This document shows, piece after piece, positions 49,092 through 58,499 of a DNA stretch of 64,000 bases; position 1 is the stretch's first letter, and each line of letters starts with the position of its first letter. The DNA comes from Stutzerimonas xanthomarina. Its GTDB lineage: Bacteria; Pseudomonadota; Gammaproteobacteria; Pseudomonadales; Pseudomonadaceae. Under the pieces are notes generated by a model, which was not told the DNA's origin, did no database searches, and saw only the letters and a list, made by a program, of their open reading frames with translations. Made by a program: the position numbers and the translations under genes. The stretch covers positions 1 through 64,000 of the forward strand of contig NZ_RHQM01000018.1 in NCBI RefSeq assembly GCF_003935375.1. The letters run 5' to 3'.

Positions 49092-50711
49092 ATGCTGGAC
49101 CCTAGCGCCGCTGCCATGCAGCAAGTGAGAGCATTCCGCCAGCGCACCATCGCCCTGCTACTAGCGCCGCTCCTGCTTGCTGGCGGCCTGGCGCAAGCAT
49201 CCACCGCCAATCACGCTCGTTTCGATGCCCTGCTGGGTCCTTTCGCCAGTGGCGAAGAAGTAACGCGGGCATGTCTGAGCTGCCACGGCAAGGCAGCCAA
49301 GCAGATCATGGCCACGCGGCACTGGACTTGGGACTACATAAACCCGGATACCGGTCAGCGTCTGGGCAAGAAGACCATGCTCAACGGCTTCTGCATCGGC
49401 GACCGTTCCAACGAGGCGTTCTGCCAGTCTTGCCACATCGGCTATGGTTGGAAGGATGCCAGCTTCGACTTTACGGACGAAACCAAGGTCGACTGCCTTT
49501 CCTGCCATAACACCGGCAACTACCTCAAGCTTGCGGGCCTCGCAGGGCATCCGCCGCTGGTGCGCAGCGAAACCGCACCCGGCTCAGGCAAATTCATCGA
49601 ACCGGTCGACCTGGCCGCCGTGGCACGCCATGTTGGCGCAACCACGCGCCGGACCTGCGGGACCTGCCATTACTACGGCGGCGGTGGCGACGGCGTGAAA
49701 CACGGCGATCTCGATTCGTCGCTCAATGCGCCGTCGCGTGAGCTGGACGTGCACATGGCCGCGGAGGGTCTCGATTTCACCTGTGCGACGTGCCACGTTG
49801 CCGAGGAGCACCGGATCGCCGGCAGTCGCATCAACGTTACTGCCAGCGACCCGCACGGCGCAGTCACTCGAGGTGAGCGCAGCGAGCGCAATCGTTCGAC
49901 CTGTCAGTCCTGCCATGGTGACAAGCCGCACCTGGGAAACCTGCTGCACACCGGGCGCCTTAATGACCACACCAGCGTGCTTGCCTGCCAGAGCTGTCAT
50001 ATCCCAGCCTTCGCCCGCGGCGGCGTGCCTACCAAAATGGCCTGGGACTGGTCCAGCGCCGGAAGAATGGACGCCAACGGCAAACCATTCCAGACGCGCA
50101 ACGAGCGCGGTCAGGTTCTTTACGACAGCAGAAAGGGCAGTTTCGTACTCGGCGAGGATGTAGTGCCCGACTATGTCTGGTTCGACGGTCGGGTTAGCTA
50201 TGTGCAACCCGATACGGTAATAGACCCAAGCACCCGGGTACCGATCAATAGCTTTCACGGCACACCGGGGGCCACTGATGCACGCATCTGGCCGGTCAAA
50301 ACCTTTCACGGGCGCCAGCCTTTCGATACCGAACTCCTGACATTGCTGGTGCCGCATACCGCGATCCCGAACGATACGGCGTTCTGGTACAACTTCGATT
50401 GGGGCAAGGCCCTGCAGGCTGGAGCCGACGCTTCTGGCGCACCCTATAGTGGCAAGTTCGGCTTCGTCGACACGTCGATGCTGTGGCCAATCACCCATAT
50501 GGTCGCACCGAAGGAACAGGCGCTCGATTGCGCACAGTGCCATGCCCAACAAAGCCGGCTCGGCACTGTTCCCGGCATCTGGCTGACTGGCAAACACCAC
50601 AGCCCCCTGCTCGACCGGATCGGCTTTGGGCTGGCTGGCCTCGCCCTGCTGGGCGTCCTCATCCATGCCGCCTTGCGCGTACTCTCGCGCCGCCGCAGAA
50701 GGAGTCACTGA
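49092..50711 (+). CDS. Octaheme c-type cytochrome, tetrathionate reductase family
   Basis: The 539-aa protein has a signal peptide (about 15-37) and eight CxxCH haem sites: CLSCH, CQSCH, CLSCH, CGTCH, CATCH, CQSCH, CQSCH and CAQCH. A C-terminal membrane helix (about 508-530) is followed by an Arg-rich tail. Count, length and order fit the octaheme tetrathionate reductase (OTR) family, first known from Shewanella, whose members reduce tetrathionate, nitrite or hydroxylamine in vitro. The ATG follows AGGGGTG. The next gene, a cytochrome b, begins 1 bp after its stop, suggesting quinone-linked electron flow at the membrane. Confidence 0.93.
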   Translation: MLDPSAAAMQQVRAFRQRTIALLLAPLLLAGGLAQASTANHARFDALLGPFASGEEVTRACLSCHGKAAKQIMATRHWTWDYINPDTGQRLGKKTMLNGFCIGDRSNEAFCQSCHIGYGWKDASFDFTDETKVDCLSCHNTGNYLKLAGLAGHPPLVRSETAPGSGKFIEPVDLAAVARHVGATTRRTCGTCHYYGGGGDGVKHGDLDSSLNAPSRELDVHMAAEGLDFTCATCHVAEEHRIAGSRINVTASDPHGAVTRGERSERNRSTCQSCHGDKPHLGNLLHTGRLNDHTSVLACQSCHIPAFARGGVPTKMAWDWSSAGRMDANGKPFQTRNERGQVLYDSRKGSFVLGEDVVPDYVWFDGRVSYVQPDTVIDPSTRVPINSFHGTPGATDARIWPVKTFHGRQPFDTELLTLLVPHTAIPNDTAFWYNFDWGKALQAGADASGAPYSGKFGFVDTSMLWPITHMVAPKEQALDCAQCHAQQSRLGTVPGIWLTGKHHSPLLDRIGFGLAGLALLGVLIHAALRVLSRRRRRSH

Positions 50712-50712
50712 C

Positions 50713-51309
50713 ATGGGCGAGCGTCTCTACCTGTTTACCCGTTTCGAGCGCTTCTGGCACTGGTCACAAGCCACACTGATCATCACGCTGTTGTTCAGCG
50801 GCTTCGCGGTTCATGGCAGCCACGCGTTATTGGAGTTTCGCACTGCGGTTGGAATCCATGGGGTATCAGCCTGGCTGCTGATGCTGTTGTGGGTATTCGG
50901 TATCTTCTGGCATTTCACCACCGGCCAGTGGCGCCAGTACATTCCCACGCTGAACAACATCGACCGGATGCTGCGCTACTACGTCCACGGGATTTTCATG
51001 GGCGCCCCCCATCCGTACAAGATCACGGTGGAGCGCAAGCACAACCCGTTGCAGCGCCTGTCGTACCTGTTCGTCAAAGTGATGATCGGCCCGCTGCTGT
51101 GGCTGACCGGGCTACTCTATCTCTTCTGGGAGCAGGTACAGGAGCTACTCTCGCCCTGGTTCGGCTTGCAACAGGTCGCACTGCTGCACACGGCGGGCGC
51201 GTTCATGATGCTGATCTTCCTGATAGCGCATGTATACCTGGCCACAACCGGGCGGACGCCCCTGGAACACATCAGAGCCATGCTGAGCGGCTGGGAAGAG
51301 AAGCACTGA
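50713..51309 (+). CDS. Membrane cytochrome b (b561/thiosulfate reductase type)
   Basis: This 198-aa protein has four helices with haem-ligand histidines in FERFWHWSQAT, VGIHGVSAW, FGIFWHF and FLIAHVYLA, the pattern of Ni-Fe hydrogenase/thiosulfate reductase-type cytochrome b. It should exchange electrons between the quinone pool and the octaheme cytochrome encoded immediately upstream. The ATG follows AGGAG inside the end of the upstream gene. Length is typical. Confidence 0.92.
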   Translation: MGERLYLFTRFERFWHWSQATLIITLLFSGFAVHGSHALLEFRTAVGIHGVSAWLLMLLWVFGIFWHFTTGQWRQYIPTLNNIDRMLRYYVHGIFMGAPHPYKITVERKHNPLQRLSYLFVKVMIGPLLWLTGLLYLFWEQVQELLSPWFGLQQVALLHTAGAFMMLIFLIAHVYLATTGRTPLEHIRAMLSGWEEKH

Positions 51310-51387
51310 ATGATCAATGAGTGGATAAATACCCCCGCCGGTATAAGATGACCCGAACATCTACGTCCTTTCATGTCGGAGCTCCGG

Positions 51388-51936
51388 ATGAAATCCTCAT
51401 TGATCGCCCTTTCCCTCAGCATGCTGGCTTTCGCGGCCCAGGCAGTAGAACTCGAAGTCACCCCGCAAGACGCCTACGCCCGCGCCCAACAGGAGGGTGC
51501 AAAGGTCCTCTTCATCGACGTCCGCGACCCGGTGGAGATCATGTTCGTCGGCTTCACCGATGCCGTGGACACCAACATTCCGTATCTGCTCGTCGAGCGG
51601 AACGCCTGGAATGACGAGCGCGGTGCGTTCCAGACCAACCGTAATCCGAAGTTCCTCGAGCAGATCCAGGCCGAACTGGACAAGCGTGGGCTGGGCGCCG
51701 ACACCGAAATCATCACCATGTGCCGCTCGGGCAGCGTGCGTGGCAAACCCAGTGCGGATTTCCTGCGTGAGAACGGTTTTCCCAATGCACGGTATGTCGT
51801 CGATGGATTTCAGGGCGCGGCCATAAAGGAAGGACCGCAGGCAGGTTTTCGCCTACAGAACGGCTGGCAGAACGCCGGCCTGCCGTGGAGCCCGAAGATG
51901 AATCCGGAAAAGATCTACCGCACCGATCGCAACTAA
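51388..51936 (+). CDS. Periplasmic rhodanese-domain protein
   Basis: The 182-aa protein has a signal peptide ending AQA (about residue 18) and a rhodanese fold with VLFIDVRDPVE and the active loop CRSGSVRGKPS, where Cys would carry a persulfide. It follows the octaheme cytochrome and cytochrome b in the same direction after 78 bp. A sulfane-sulfur role with tetrathionate or thiosulfate is a sensible guess. The start at 51388 has GGAG at ideal distance; an ATG five codons upstream is possible. Confidence 0.9.
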   Translation: MKSSLIALSLSMLAFAAQAVELEVTPQDAYARAQQEGAKVLFIDVRDPVEIMFVGFTDAVDTNIPYLLVERNAWNDERGAFQTNRNPKFLEQIQAELDKRGLGADTEIITMCRSGSVRGKPSADFLRENGFPNARYVVDGFQGAAIKEGPQAGFRLQNGWQNAGLPWSPKMNPEKIYRTDRN

Positions 51937-51997
51937 AACCCTCGCGTAGCGCGGCACCTCGGCGATGAACATCGGTAACGCACACCGCCGATTGCCA

Positions 51998-52795
51998 TCA
52001 GCCAAAAACGGTCACCGTTTGCCGGCTCAGTGCGACCAATTCTCCGGTTGGCGTCCACAACGCCGCGGCGCAGTGGCCGTAGCCGTCACGGGCATGCTCG
52101 ATAACTGCGCGGTACATGCACCAGTCGTGGCTGTCGAGTTCAGGCAACGGCTGGATGAATTCGATGGTCCAGGTCAGTGAACTGCCGGGCGCGAAGCTCT
52201 TCAGATGCGGCAACACGGCAGGCGGCCAGGCATCGACCAGCGCCAGCAGGTGCGCTTCAGTCATCGGCTCGCGGGGTACATCACCACGCTGGCGCACCCA
52301 GCCGCCCATTTCGCGGGACGCGTTGCCGGAAAATGGTAGCCCGCCGATGCCCCAGCGCATGGCCAGGTAGCGGGTAAATTCCGGCGTTACGCCTGCTACG
52401 TAAGGCAGTTCCTGGCAGGCTTCGACCGGTGGCATGGCTGGCGCCGGCTCTGCCGCGACATCCACGACGGAACTGCGCGCTGCGCCGAAGCTGCCCTGGA
52501 CTATGGTGACCACCTGCCCGTCCTGCATCACGCGGCCTAGCATCTGGCTCACGGCCTTGCCTTCTCGCAGTACCTCGGCCTCGAAGCTCGCCGGCGTGTC
52601 CAGCGCCAGCGGCCCGACGAAGGTGATCGCCAGCGAACGCAGCGGTCTGCCGTCGGGCACCTTGGCGCGCATGCTTTCGAAGACCAGTGCGGCGACCAGG
52701 CCGCCGAAACCGGCACGCCCCTGCCCCCAGCTGGCCGGCACCACAACATTGCCGGGATTGTCTCGCACCGCCTGCAGCAGCTCGCAAAGCTCCAT
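51998..52795 (-). CDS. Acyl-CoA thioesterase family protein (double hotdog)
   Basis: This 265-aa protein resembles TesB-like thioesterase-superfamily proteins: WGQGRAGFGGLVAALVFE, LRSLAITFVGPLALDTPASFE and a second hotdog half with TWTIEFIQPLP and DGYGHCAAALWTPTGELVALSRQ. It should hydrolyse an acyl-CoA; chain preference is unknown. The ATG at 52795 has GAGGTGG close upstream; an in-frame GTG two codons earlier is less likely. It converges with the rhodanese gene. Confidence 0.88.
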   Translation of the reverse strand: MELCELLQAVRDNPGNVVVPASWGQGRAGFGGLVAALVFESMRAKVPDGRPLRSLAITFVGPLALDTPASFEAEVLREGKAVSQMLGRVMQDGQVVTIVQGSFGAARSSVVDVAAEPAPAMPPVEACQELPYVAGVTPEFTRYLAMRWGIGGLPFSGNASREMGGWVRQRGDVPREPMTEAHLLALVDAWPPAVLPHLKSFAPGSSLTWTIEFIQPLPELDSHDWCMYRAVIEHARDGYGHCAAALWTPTGELVALSRQTVTVFG

Positions 52796-52913
52796 ATCCA
52801 CCTCGTTATCGTTCGTTATGCGAGCGATGTTAAAGGGGCGCCGGAGAGGGTGCGAGCCTGCCTGGCAGAAGCGGCCGCATGAAATGCCGAATCATCCATG
52901 CCGGCAATGCACG

Positions 52914-54914
52914 TCAGCCACGCTGCGCCGGCGCAGCGGGACGCCACGGCAGAGACCGGCGCAGCTGGCTCAAGACGCGTGACAGGTCGTCAGTCGCATC
53001 GCTTTGCTGGGCGTAGCGCTGCGCCTCGTAGAGGCTGACGAACGCAAGGATGGCCGGCGCCTGTTCGGGCAGCATCAACGCGGCGCGCTGGGCGAAGCTA
53101 CGGGCGCCTTCGCCTTTGTAACGGCGCGCACCATGACGTGCGAGAAGTCGTTCGAAGCGCCGGAACAGGCGCTGCTGAACGTCCGTTTCTCGCCGCCAGG
53201 GCTTGAACAACAGCAGCGCGAGCACGCCGGTCAGCACAGCCAGCAGCGCCACCAGGCCAAGACCGAGCGTCTGCCCGTCCAGCTTGCCGAACCAGCGCTG
53301 CAGCATCTGCGACTGCTGCTCGTCCTGATAATTGAGTACCCAGCGCTGCCAGCCGTAATTGAGGCTGTCCCAGCGCAGGCGCAGCGAGTTCATCCAACCG
53401 ATGTCACGGTAGCGCAGCAGTGACATCGGTTCGTCGGCGAGAAAGCTCTGCTCACGGGCCAGCGCCTGCTCCAGGCCCTGCTCCACCCGCTCGGGCGCAA
53501 CCTGGAAGGTCGGGTCGACACTGACCCAACCACGCTCCGCGACCCAGTACTCGACCCAGGCGTGGGCGTCGAACTGGTGAACGGAAAGGTAGTTGCCCGC
53601 CGGGTTGACCTCACCGCCCTGGTAGCCGGCCACCACGCGCGCCGGAATGCCCGCCGCACGCAGCACGAACGTCATGGCACCGGCGTAGTGTGCGCAGAAT
53701 CCGCTGCGTGTCTCGAACAGGAAATCATCGACGATATCGCTCCCCACCGGCGGCGGCTCCAAGGTGTAGTGATAGGGCTGGCGGTTGAAGTGCTTCAACA
53801 GCGCATCCACCATCGCCTGCGGCTCCTGCGCAGAGCGCCGTAGCTCGGTGGCCCAGGCGCGAGCGCGTGGATTGCCCTGCTCCGGCAGCTGCAATGCGCG
53901 CCCGAGGCTCGCCGGTGCGCTGGTCGCTTCGCGACGCGCGTCCAGCCAGGAGGTCGCCTGATACATCAGCGGCTTGTTCACCGGCTGGCGGCGCTGGAGA
54001 TGAAAATCCGCCATCAGCTGCGCCTCGGCGGACGCAACCTGCGGCACATCCAGCGCGAACAGCCAGGGCTGACCGCTGGGCTGCATGACGATGCTGTAAC
54101 TGAGCGGCTCACCAGCCGCCTGCCACTCCGGCGCCTGGGGAAGCTGCGAAGCGTAGGACTGCGACCAGCGACGGCCGTCGAAGCGTTCGAAGGTCACCGC
54201 GCGCCAGTAGAGCTGGTCGCGAGGCGGAATGTCGCCGGTGAAGGTGACACGGAAGGCCAACTCCGCCGAACGACCAAGACGGGCGATATCGCCGGGCGCC
54301 ATGTGATCGGCCAAGCCAGTCGTACCGCGGTCCCCGGCCTGCGGCAACGACCACAGCGGCGGCAGGCGAGGGAAAAACAGGAACAGCACCAGCATCAGCG
54401 GAACCGCCTGCAGCAGCAGCGAGCCGGCCAGGCGTACCGTCGGCCATGGTCGGGTGACCAGGCTGCTCTGCTGCAGCCCGATCATCGCGGCCAGCAATGC
54501 GGTGACGGGCAACAGGCTATACAGCCCGGCCACCAGGCTGTCCTCGAACAGGTAGCTGGTCACCACCGCGAAGAAACCCAGGAAGATCAATACCAGCGCA
54601 TCACGACGGGTGCTCATCTCCACGAGTTTGAGAATGAACGCAGCGATCAGCAGCACCACGCCGGCCTCCAGTCCGACCAGGCTGCCGCGCGAGAAATACA
54701 CGCCGAAGCCGGCGCCAATCATCAGCAGCGCCTTGAGCCAACTACGCGGATAACGCGCACGCATGCGGAAGATCTGGATCCGCCAGCTGGCGCAACCCAG
54801 CCACAGGCCGATGATCCACAGCGGCAGATGAGTGAGGTGCGGCAGGATCACCAGCACCTGCGCCACCAGCAGCCAGATCAGGCTGTTGCGCGGAATTCCC
54901 GGCTTCGCGCTCAC
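52914..54914 (-). CDS. tgpA: TgpA-type membrane transglutaminase
   Basis: The 666-aa protein has a block of about six N-terminal helices (DUF3488, residues 10-185), a periplasmic transglutaminase domain with Cys in TRSGFCAHYAGAMTF, His in FDAHAWVEYWV and Asp in GWVSVDPTFQV, a further helix (about 555-575) and a cytoplasmic DUF4129-like tail. P. aeruginosa TgpA is essential and works at the envelope. It starts with GTG overlapping the DUF58 stop (GTGA), so MoxR, DUF58 and TgpA form one operon. Confidence 0.93.
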   Translation of the reverse strand: MSAKPGIPRNSLIWLLVAQVLVILPHLTHLPLWIIGLWLGCASWRIQIFRMRARYPRSWLKALLMIGAGFGVYFSRGSLVGLEAGVVLLIAAFILKLVEMSTRRDALVLIFLGFFAVVTSYLFEDSLVAGLYSLLPVTALLAAMIGLQQSSLVTRPWPTVRLAGSLLLQAVPLMLVLFLFFPRLPPLWSLPQAGDRGTTGLADHMAPGDIARLGRSAELAFRVTFTGDIPPRDQLYWRAVTFERFDGRRWSQSYASQLPQAPEWQAAGEPLSYSIVMQPSGQPWLFALDVPQVASAEAQLMADFHLQRRQPVNKPLMYQATSWLDARREATSAPASLGRALQLPEQGNPRARAWATELRRSAQEPQAMVDALLKHFNRQPYHYTLEPPPVGSDIVDDFLFETRSGFCAHYAGAMTFVLRAAGIPARVVAGYQGGEVNPAGNYLSVHQFDAHAWVEYWVAERGWVSVDPTFQVAPERVEQGLEQALAREQSFLADEPMSLLRYRDIGWMNSLRLRWDSLNYGWQRWVLNYQDEQQSQMLQRWFGKLDGQTLGLGLVALLAVLTGVLALLLFKPWRRETDVQQRLFRRFERLLARHGARRYKGEGARSFAQRAALMLPEQAPAILAFVSLYEAQRYAQQSDATDDLSRVLSQLRRSLPWRPAAPAQRG

Positions 54915-55873
54915 TTCGCGCCCTTCTCGCTCAAGCCATGCAGCGCCAGCGCACGCAGGCAGGCATCCCGATGAGCCTGCCCGCCATCGGGGCCGACCAG
55001 CTCACCCGGAAGGCGCAGCGCAAACGGTTGCTGCTTGTCGCTGAGGTCGACGACCCAGTGGCAGAGTTTCGACAGACGCTGCTCGGTGTCACCGTCGAGG
55101 GCATCGAAGTCCAGCAGCGGATCGTTGCCGAGCAGGCTGGCGAAGTCCTTCACCAGCAGGCCCTGGCCACGGGAATAGGCCTTCCAGTGCAGGCGTCGGC
55201 GCGGATCGCCCGGCTGCCAGGCCCGCAGTCCCTGGTAGTCGTCGACACCGGCGCCGCGCGTCAGCGTGCCCTCATCCTCGGTTTCCTGCGCCTTGCCGCC
55301 GGGCGGGCGCTCGGCAATCGATGGCTGCGGGTAGACCAGCGCCGCCAGCTCCAGATCGATCCAGCTCCAGGCCACCAGCAGCCCCAGCGGAAAACGGCTC
55401 TCGACCCGCACACGCCCCGGTCGCAGCCAGCCGCGGCGTTGCGTCGGCAGGCTCAATTCGACTTCGACGGCGCCGCCCGCCGGCACATCGACCAGGCGCA
55501 AGCCGCTGGCCGGCCAGCCGAGCGCCACCGCCTGATAGGCGCGACCGGGACTTTCCAGACGCACCCGCAACAGCGCCTGCTCACCGACGAATGCTGCGGT
55601 GGTTCCGCCCGCCTGCAGGACCAGGCCGGCAAGATTGCGCCAGGTATGCAGGATGGTGACGAGATACAACGACCCGAGCAGAAAGGTCAGGCCGTAGGCC
55701 AGGCTGTTCTGGTAGTTGATCGCGGTCAGCAGCATCAGCAGCAGCGCCACCAGGAACGCCAGCCCGACCGCGGTGGGCATGATGAAGATGCGCCGCTGAT
55801 TCAGGCGCACGCTGGACGCGGGCGGGATGCGCCGCAGCAGCCAGCGGTCACGAAAGCGCGGCAACAGCCTCAC
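54911..55873 (-). CDS. DUF58 domain protein of the moxR-tgpA operon
   Basis: This 320-aa protein has two N-terminal helices (about 32-75) and the DUF58 region with GDDYQGLRAWQPGDPRRRLHWKAYSRGQGLLVKDF-like order (positions about 212-245; key residues D, R, W, P, G, D, R, H, W, K). DUF58 proteins are vWA-related partners of MoxR ATPases. It starts with GTG and has a poor ribosome binding site, lying 34 bp after moxR, so it may depend on coupling. Confidence 0.9.
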   Translation of the reverse strand: MRLLPRFRDRWLLRRIPPASSVRLNQRRIFIMPTAVGLAFLVALLLMLLTAINYQNSLAYGLTFLLGSLYLVTILHTWRNLAGLVLQAGGTTAAFVGEQALLRVRLESPGRAYQAVALGWPASGLRLVDVPAGGAVEVELSLPTQRRGWLRPGRVRVESRFPLGLLVAWSWIDLELAALVYPQPSIAERPPGGKAQETEDEGTLTRGAGVDDYQGLRAWQPGDPRRRLHWKAYSRGQGLLVKDFASLLGNDPLLDFDALDGDTEQRLSKLCHWVVDLSDKQQPFALRLPGELVGPDGGQAHRDACLRALALHGLSEKGAK

Positions 55874-55907
55874 GACAGTTGCCCGCCGTCATGCGCGGAC
55901 GTCGCTG

Positions 55908-56825
55908 TCACAGCGCAGGCACTTCGCGCAGCAACCACTGCACCAGCGCGCCGCCGCCGTGACCGGTGGCATCCGCGCGCTCGCGCAGGCGATGACCGAC
56001 CACGGTTGGCAACACCGCCTGCACGTCTTCCGGGATCACGTAGTCGCGACCGTCGAGAAACGCCCAGGCACGTGCAGCCGCAAGCAGGGCCAGGCTGCCA
56101 CGCGGCGACAGTCCCCAGGCGAATTGCGGCTGCGTGCGGGTGGCCTCCACCAGTCGCAGCACGTAATCGACCAGCGCATCGCTGACCCTCACGTTGCCCA
56201 CTGCGTCCTGAATGGCACGTAGTTCGTCGTGTTCCAGCAGCGGTTCGAGGCGGGTCAGCAGATCGCGCCGCGACTCGCCCAACAGCAACGCCTTTTCCGC
56301 TGCCTTGGCCGGATAGCCCAGGGAAACGCGCATGAGAAAGCGGTCAAGCTGCGATTCCGGCAACGCAAAGGTGCCGCCTGAACTGACCGGGTTCTGTGTG
56401 GCGATGACGAAGAATGGGTCAGGTAACGGGCGCGTCGCCCCCTCGATGGTGACCTGGCCCTCCTCCATGGCTTCAAGCAGCGCGCTCTGGCTCTTCGGCG
56501 TGGCGCGGTTGATCTCGTCGGCCAGCACCAGCTCGGCGAAGATCGGACCCGGGTGGAAGACGAACTGTCCGCTGTCCTTGTCGAACACCGAGGTGCCGAG
56601 AATGTCGCCGGGCAGCAGATCGGAGGTGAACTGGATGCGCTGGAACTCCAGTCCCAGCACCTTGGCCAGGGTATGGCTCAGGGTGGTCTTGCCCATGCCC
56701 GGCATGTCTTCGACCAGCAGATGACCTCGGGCCAAGAGACAGGCAAGGGCCAGTCGAACCTGGGCTTCCTTGCCGAGCAATACTTCGTTGACTGCTCGCA
56801 GGCAGGCGTCCAATCGGGTGCGCAT
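55908..56825 (-). CDS. MoxR-family AAA+ ATPase
   Basis: The 305-aa protein has Walker A in EDMPGMGKTTLSHTLA (about 39-54), Walker B in ELVLADEINRATPKSQSALLEAM, sensor 1 in VIATQNPVSSGGTFALPESQLDRFLM and a C-terminal lid domain. MoxR ATPases act as chaperones, usually with DUF58/vWA partners, both present downstream. The ATG follows AAGGAGAG. Confidence 0.95.
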   Translation of the reverse strand: MRTRLDACLRAVNEVLLGKEAQVRLALACLLARGHLLVEDMPGMGKTTLSHTLAKVLGLEFQRIQFTSDLLPGDILGTSVFDKDSGQFVFHPGPIFAELVLADEINRATPKSQSALLEAMEEGQVTIEGATRPLPDPFFVIATQNPVSSGGTFALPESQLDRFLMRVSLGYPAKAAEKALLLGESRRDLLTRLEPLLEHDELRAIQDAVGNVRVSDALVDYVLRLVEATRTQPQFAWGLSPRGSLALLAAARAWAFLDGRDYVIPEDVQAVLPTVVGHRLRERADATGHGGGALVQWLLREVPAL

Positions 56826-57036
56826 AGACTCTCCTTCGTTCGTCGCCCTGATGCTACTGGTCAGCTGCGGCCAGGCAAAGCGAAGGAAATGCCCGGTGAC
56901 GAGTTTGTGATCCTGGCACCGTTGCAGCGCTCACGCCGCTGCGCCTGTTTCCAGACGATGGAAAGCAGCTGCAGACATTGCTTGTGAGATGACGGCCGCG
57001 GGAAAGCGGTAAGCGAGCCGGAAGGCTCAAAGGCAA

Positions 57037-57070
57037 TTGCCGGCCCGTGCGCTAGCGAACGGACCGGCAA
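57037..57070 (-). terminator. Inverted repeat downstream of the small lipoprotein gene
   Basis: TTGCCGG (57037-57043) and CCGGCAA (57064-57070) are perfect arms with an inner CGT/ACG pairing. It lies 15 bp after the lipoprotein stop on the minus strand. No clear T run, so termination is uncertain. A second small hairpin, GAGCC-GGAA-GGCTC, sits at 57015-57028. Confidence 0.4.
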
Positions 57071-57084
57071 CTGAAGGCGCCGGC

Positions 57085-57363
57085 TCAGCGACCGGCGCGG
57101 GATTCGCGAAGGTAGAAGCGCGCCTTCTGCGCCTTCTGCGTGCAGCCGCGGAAGGCTTCGAACTGCTGCTGCGTCTTGGCGCCGGTCAGCAAGGCCATGG
57201 CCTTGGAGTAGCTGACCGTACCGGCGAAGCCTTCGGCTTCTGCCAGGCTCTGCTCCCTCCACGCCGCATTCAGCTCCGCGGCGCAGCTGTCACGATATGC
57301 CGTCTTACCAGCACAACCGGCCAGCAACAGAACCAGCAAAGGCAAAGATAGCCAGGTTTTCAT
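57085..57363 (-). CDS. Small lipoprotein
   Basis: This 92-aa protein has a lipoprotein signal with lipobox LLAGC (Cys17). The mature part has two further Cys (SCAAEL and RGCTQK), probably a disulfide, and an amphipathic, positively charged end (KAQKARFYLRESRAGR). I do not recognise the family. It lies 29 bp after the mnmH stop on the same strand and may be the third gene of the selD-mnmH unit. The ATG follows GAGGGAT. Confidence 0.82.
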   Translation of the reverse strand: MKTWLSLPLLVLLLAGCAGKTAYRDSCAAELNAAWREQSLAEAEGFAGTVSYSKAMALLTGAKTQQQFEAFRGCTQKAQKARFYLRESRAGR

Positions 57364-57392
57364 CGCATGATCCCTCGTATGCCATTCAGGAA

Positions 57393-58499
57393 TTAAGGCG
57401 CCGCTCGCGCCTGACGGTGCCGCAGATACTCGACCACGGACGGCTGGTCGCCAGCGAACTCGATACGCTCGGCCTTGCTCTCGCGCTGATAGGCGTACAT
57501 GGGGTCGTAATACTCACCCAGCAGCGCCTCAATCCAGGCGCGATGCAGGTCGACAGAGCCGCTACGCGCCTGTTCCGCCAGCGCTTGATCCATCAGCAAT
57601 GCCAGGCGCTGGTAACGCTCGCCGCCGAGTCGCTTGCTGATATTGACCAGACTTTGCTGCAGACGCTCGGCGAATGCAGCGAAACCGTTCTCGCCCTGTT
57701 CGGCGATGAATTCAGCGCACAGGTCGATCACGTAGTCCTTGAGAATCCGCTCGACGCGCCCTTCCAGGCTGTCCTCCAGCCAGACCAGCGGAAATTCCTG
57801 CATACCGTTGAACAGCGGCAATGGAATCGAGCAACGCCCGACCAGACGCGCCTCATCCTCGACAACGAACGTCTCGATGCCCGTGGCACGCATCTTCAGC
57901 AGCCGGATCGCCAGGGCGTTCTCGAAATCGATCTGCGCCGGTTGTGGTGTCGCGCGCTTGCCGAAGCTGGAGCCCCGGTGATTGGCCAGGCCTTCCAGGT
58001 CCAGGCTGTTATCCAGCTGCGCCAGCACTTCGGTCTTGCCGGTACCAGTCATCCCGCCCACCAGCACGAAACCGCACTGCTCGACAGCCTGATCAATGGT
58101 ATCCAGCAAGAAATGGCGCATCGCCTTGTAGCCGCCGACGACCCGCGGGTACTCGATGCCCATCTCGTCCTTCAACCACTGCTGGACGATCTTCGAGCGC
58201 AAGCCGCCACGGAAGCAGTACAGGTAACCCTCCGGGTGGGCACGGGCGAAATCGGCCCAGGCCTGCAGACGCTCGGCCTTGGTCTTGCCGGACACCAGCT
58301 GATGGCCCAGCTCGATAGCGGCTTTCTGCCCGTGCTGCTTGTAACAGGTGCCGACCTTCTGCCGCTCGACATCATTCATCAGCGGCAGATTGACCACGCC
58401 GGGAAACGCGCCCTTGTCGAATTCCACGGGCGCACGGGCATCCATCATCGGGGTGCCGTTGAGGAACAACGCGCGAAAATCTTCGGTATCGCTGCGCAT
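57393..58499 (-). CDS. mnmH: tRNA 2-selenouridine synthase
   Basis: The 368-aa protein (also called SelU/YbbB) replaces sulfur with selenium in the wobble 2-thiouridine of tRNA Lys, Glu and Gln. It has an N-terminal rhodanese-like domain with the catalytic Cys in [17 protein letters not shown] and a C-terminal P-loop domain with [12 protein letters not shown] and HRGSSFGKR. Its ATG shares one base with the selD stop (TGATG), matching selenophosphate supply by the upstream gene. Confidence 0.95.
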   Translation of the reverse strand: MRSDTEDFRALFLNGTPMMDARAPVEFDKGAFPGVVNLPLMNDVERQKVGTCYKQHGQKAAIELGHQLVSGKTKAERLQAWADFARAHPEGYLYCFRGGLRSKIVQQWLKDEMGIEYPRVVGGYKAMRHFLLDTIDQAVEQCGFVLVGGMTGTGKTEVLAQLDNSLDLEGLANHRGSSFGKRATPQPAQIDFENALAIRLLKMRATGIETFVVEDEARLVGRCSIPLPLFNGMQEFPLVWLEDSLEGRVERILKDYVIDLCAEFIAEQGENGFAAFAERLQQSLVNISKRLGGERYQRLALLMDQALAEQARSGSVDLHRAWIEALLGEYYDPMYAYQRESKAERIEFAGDQPSVVEYLRHRQARAAP

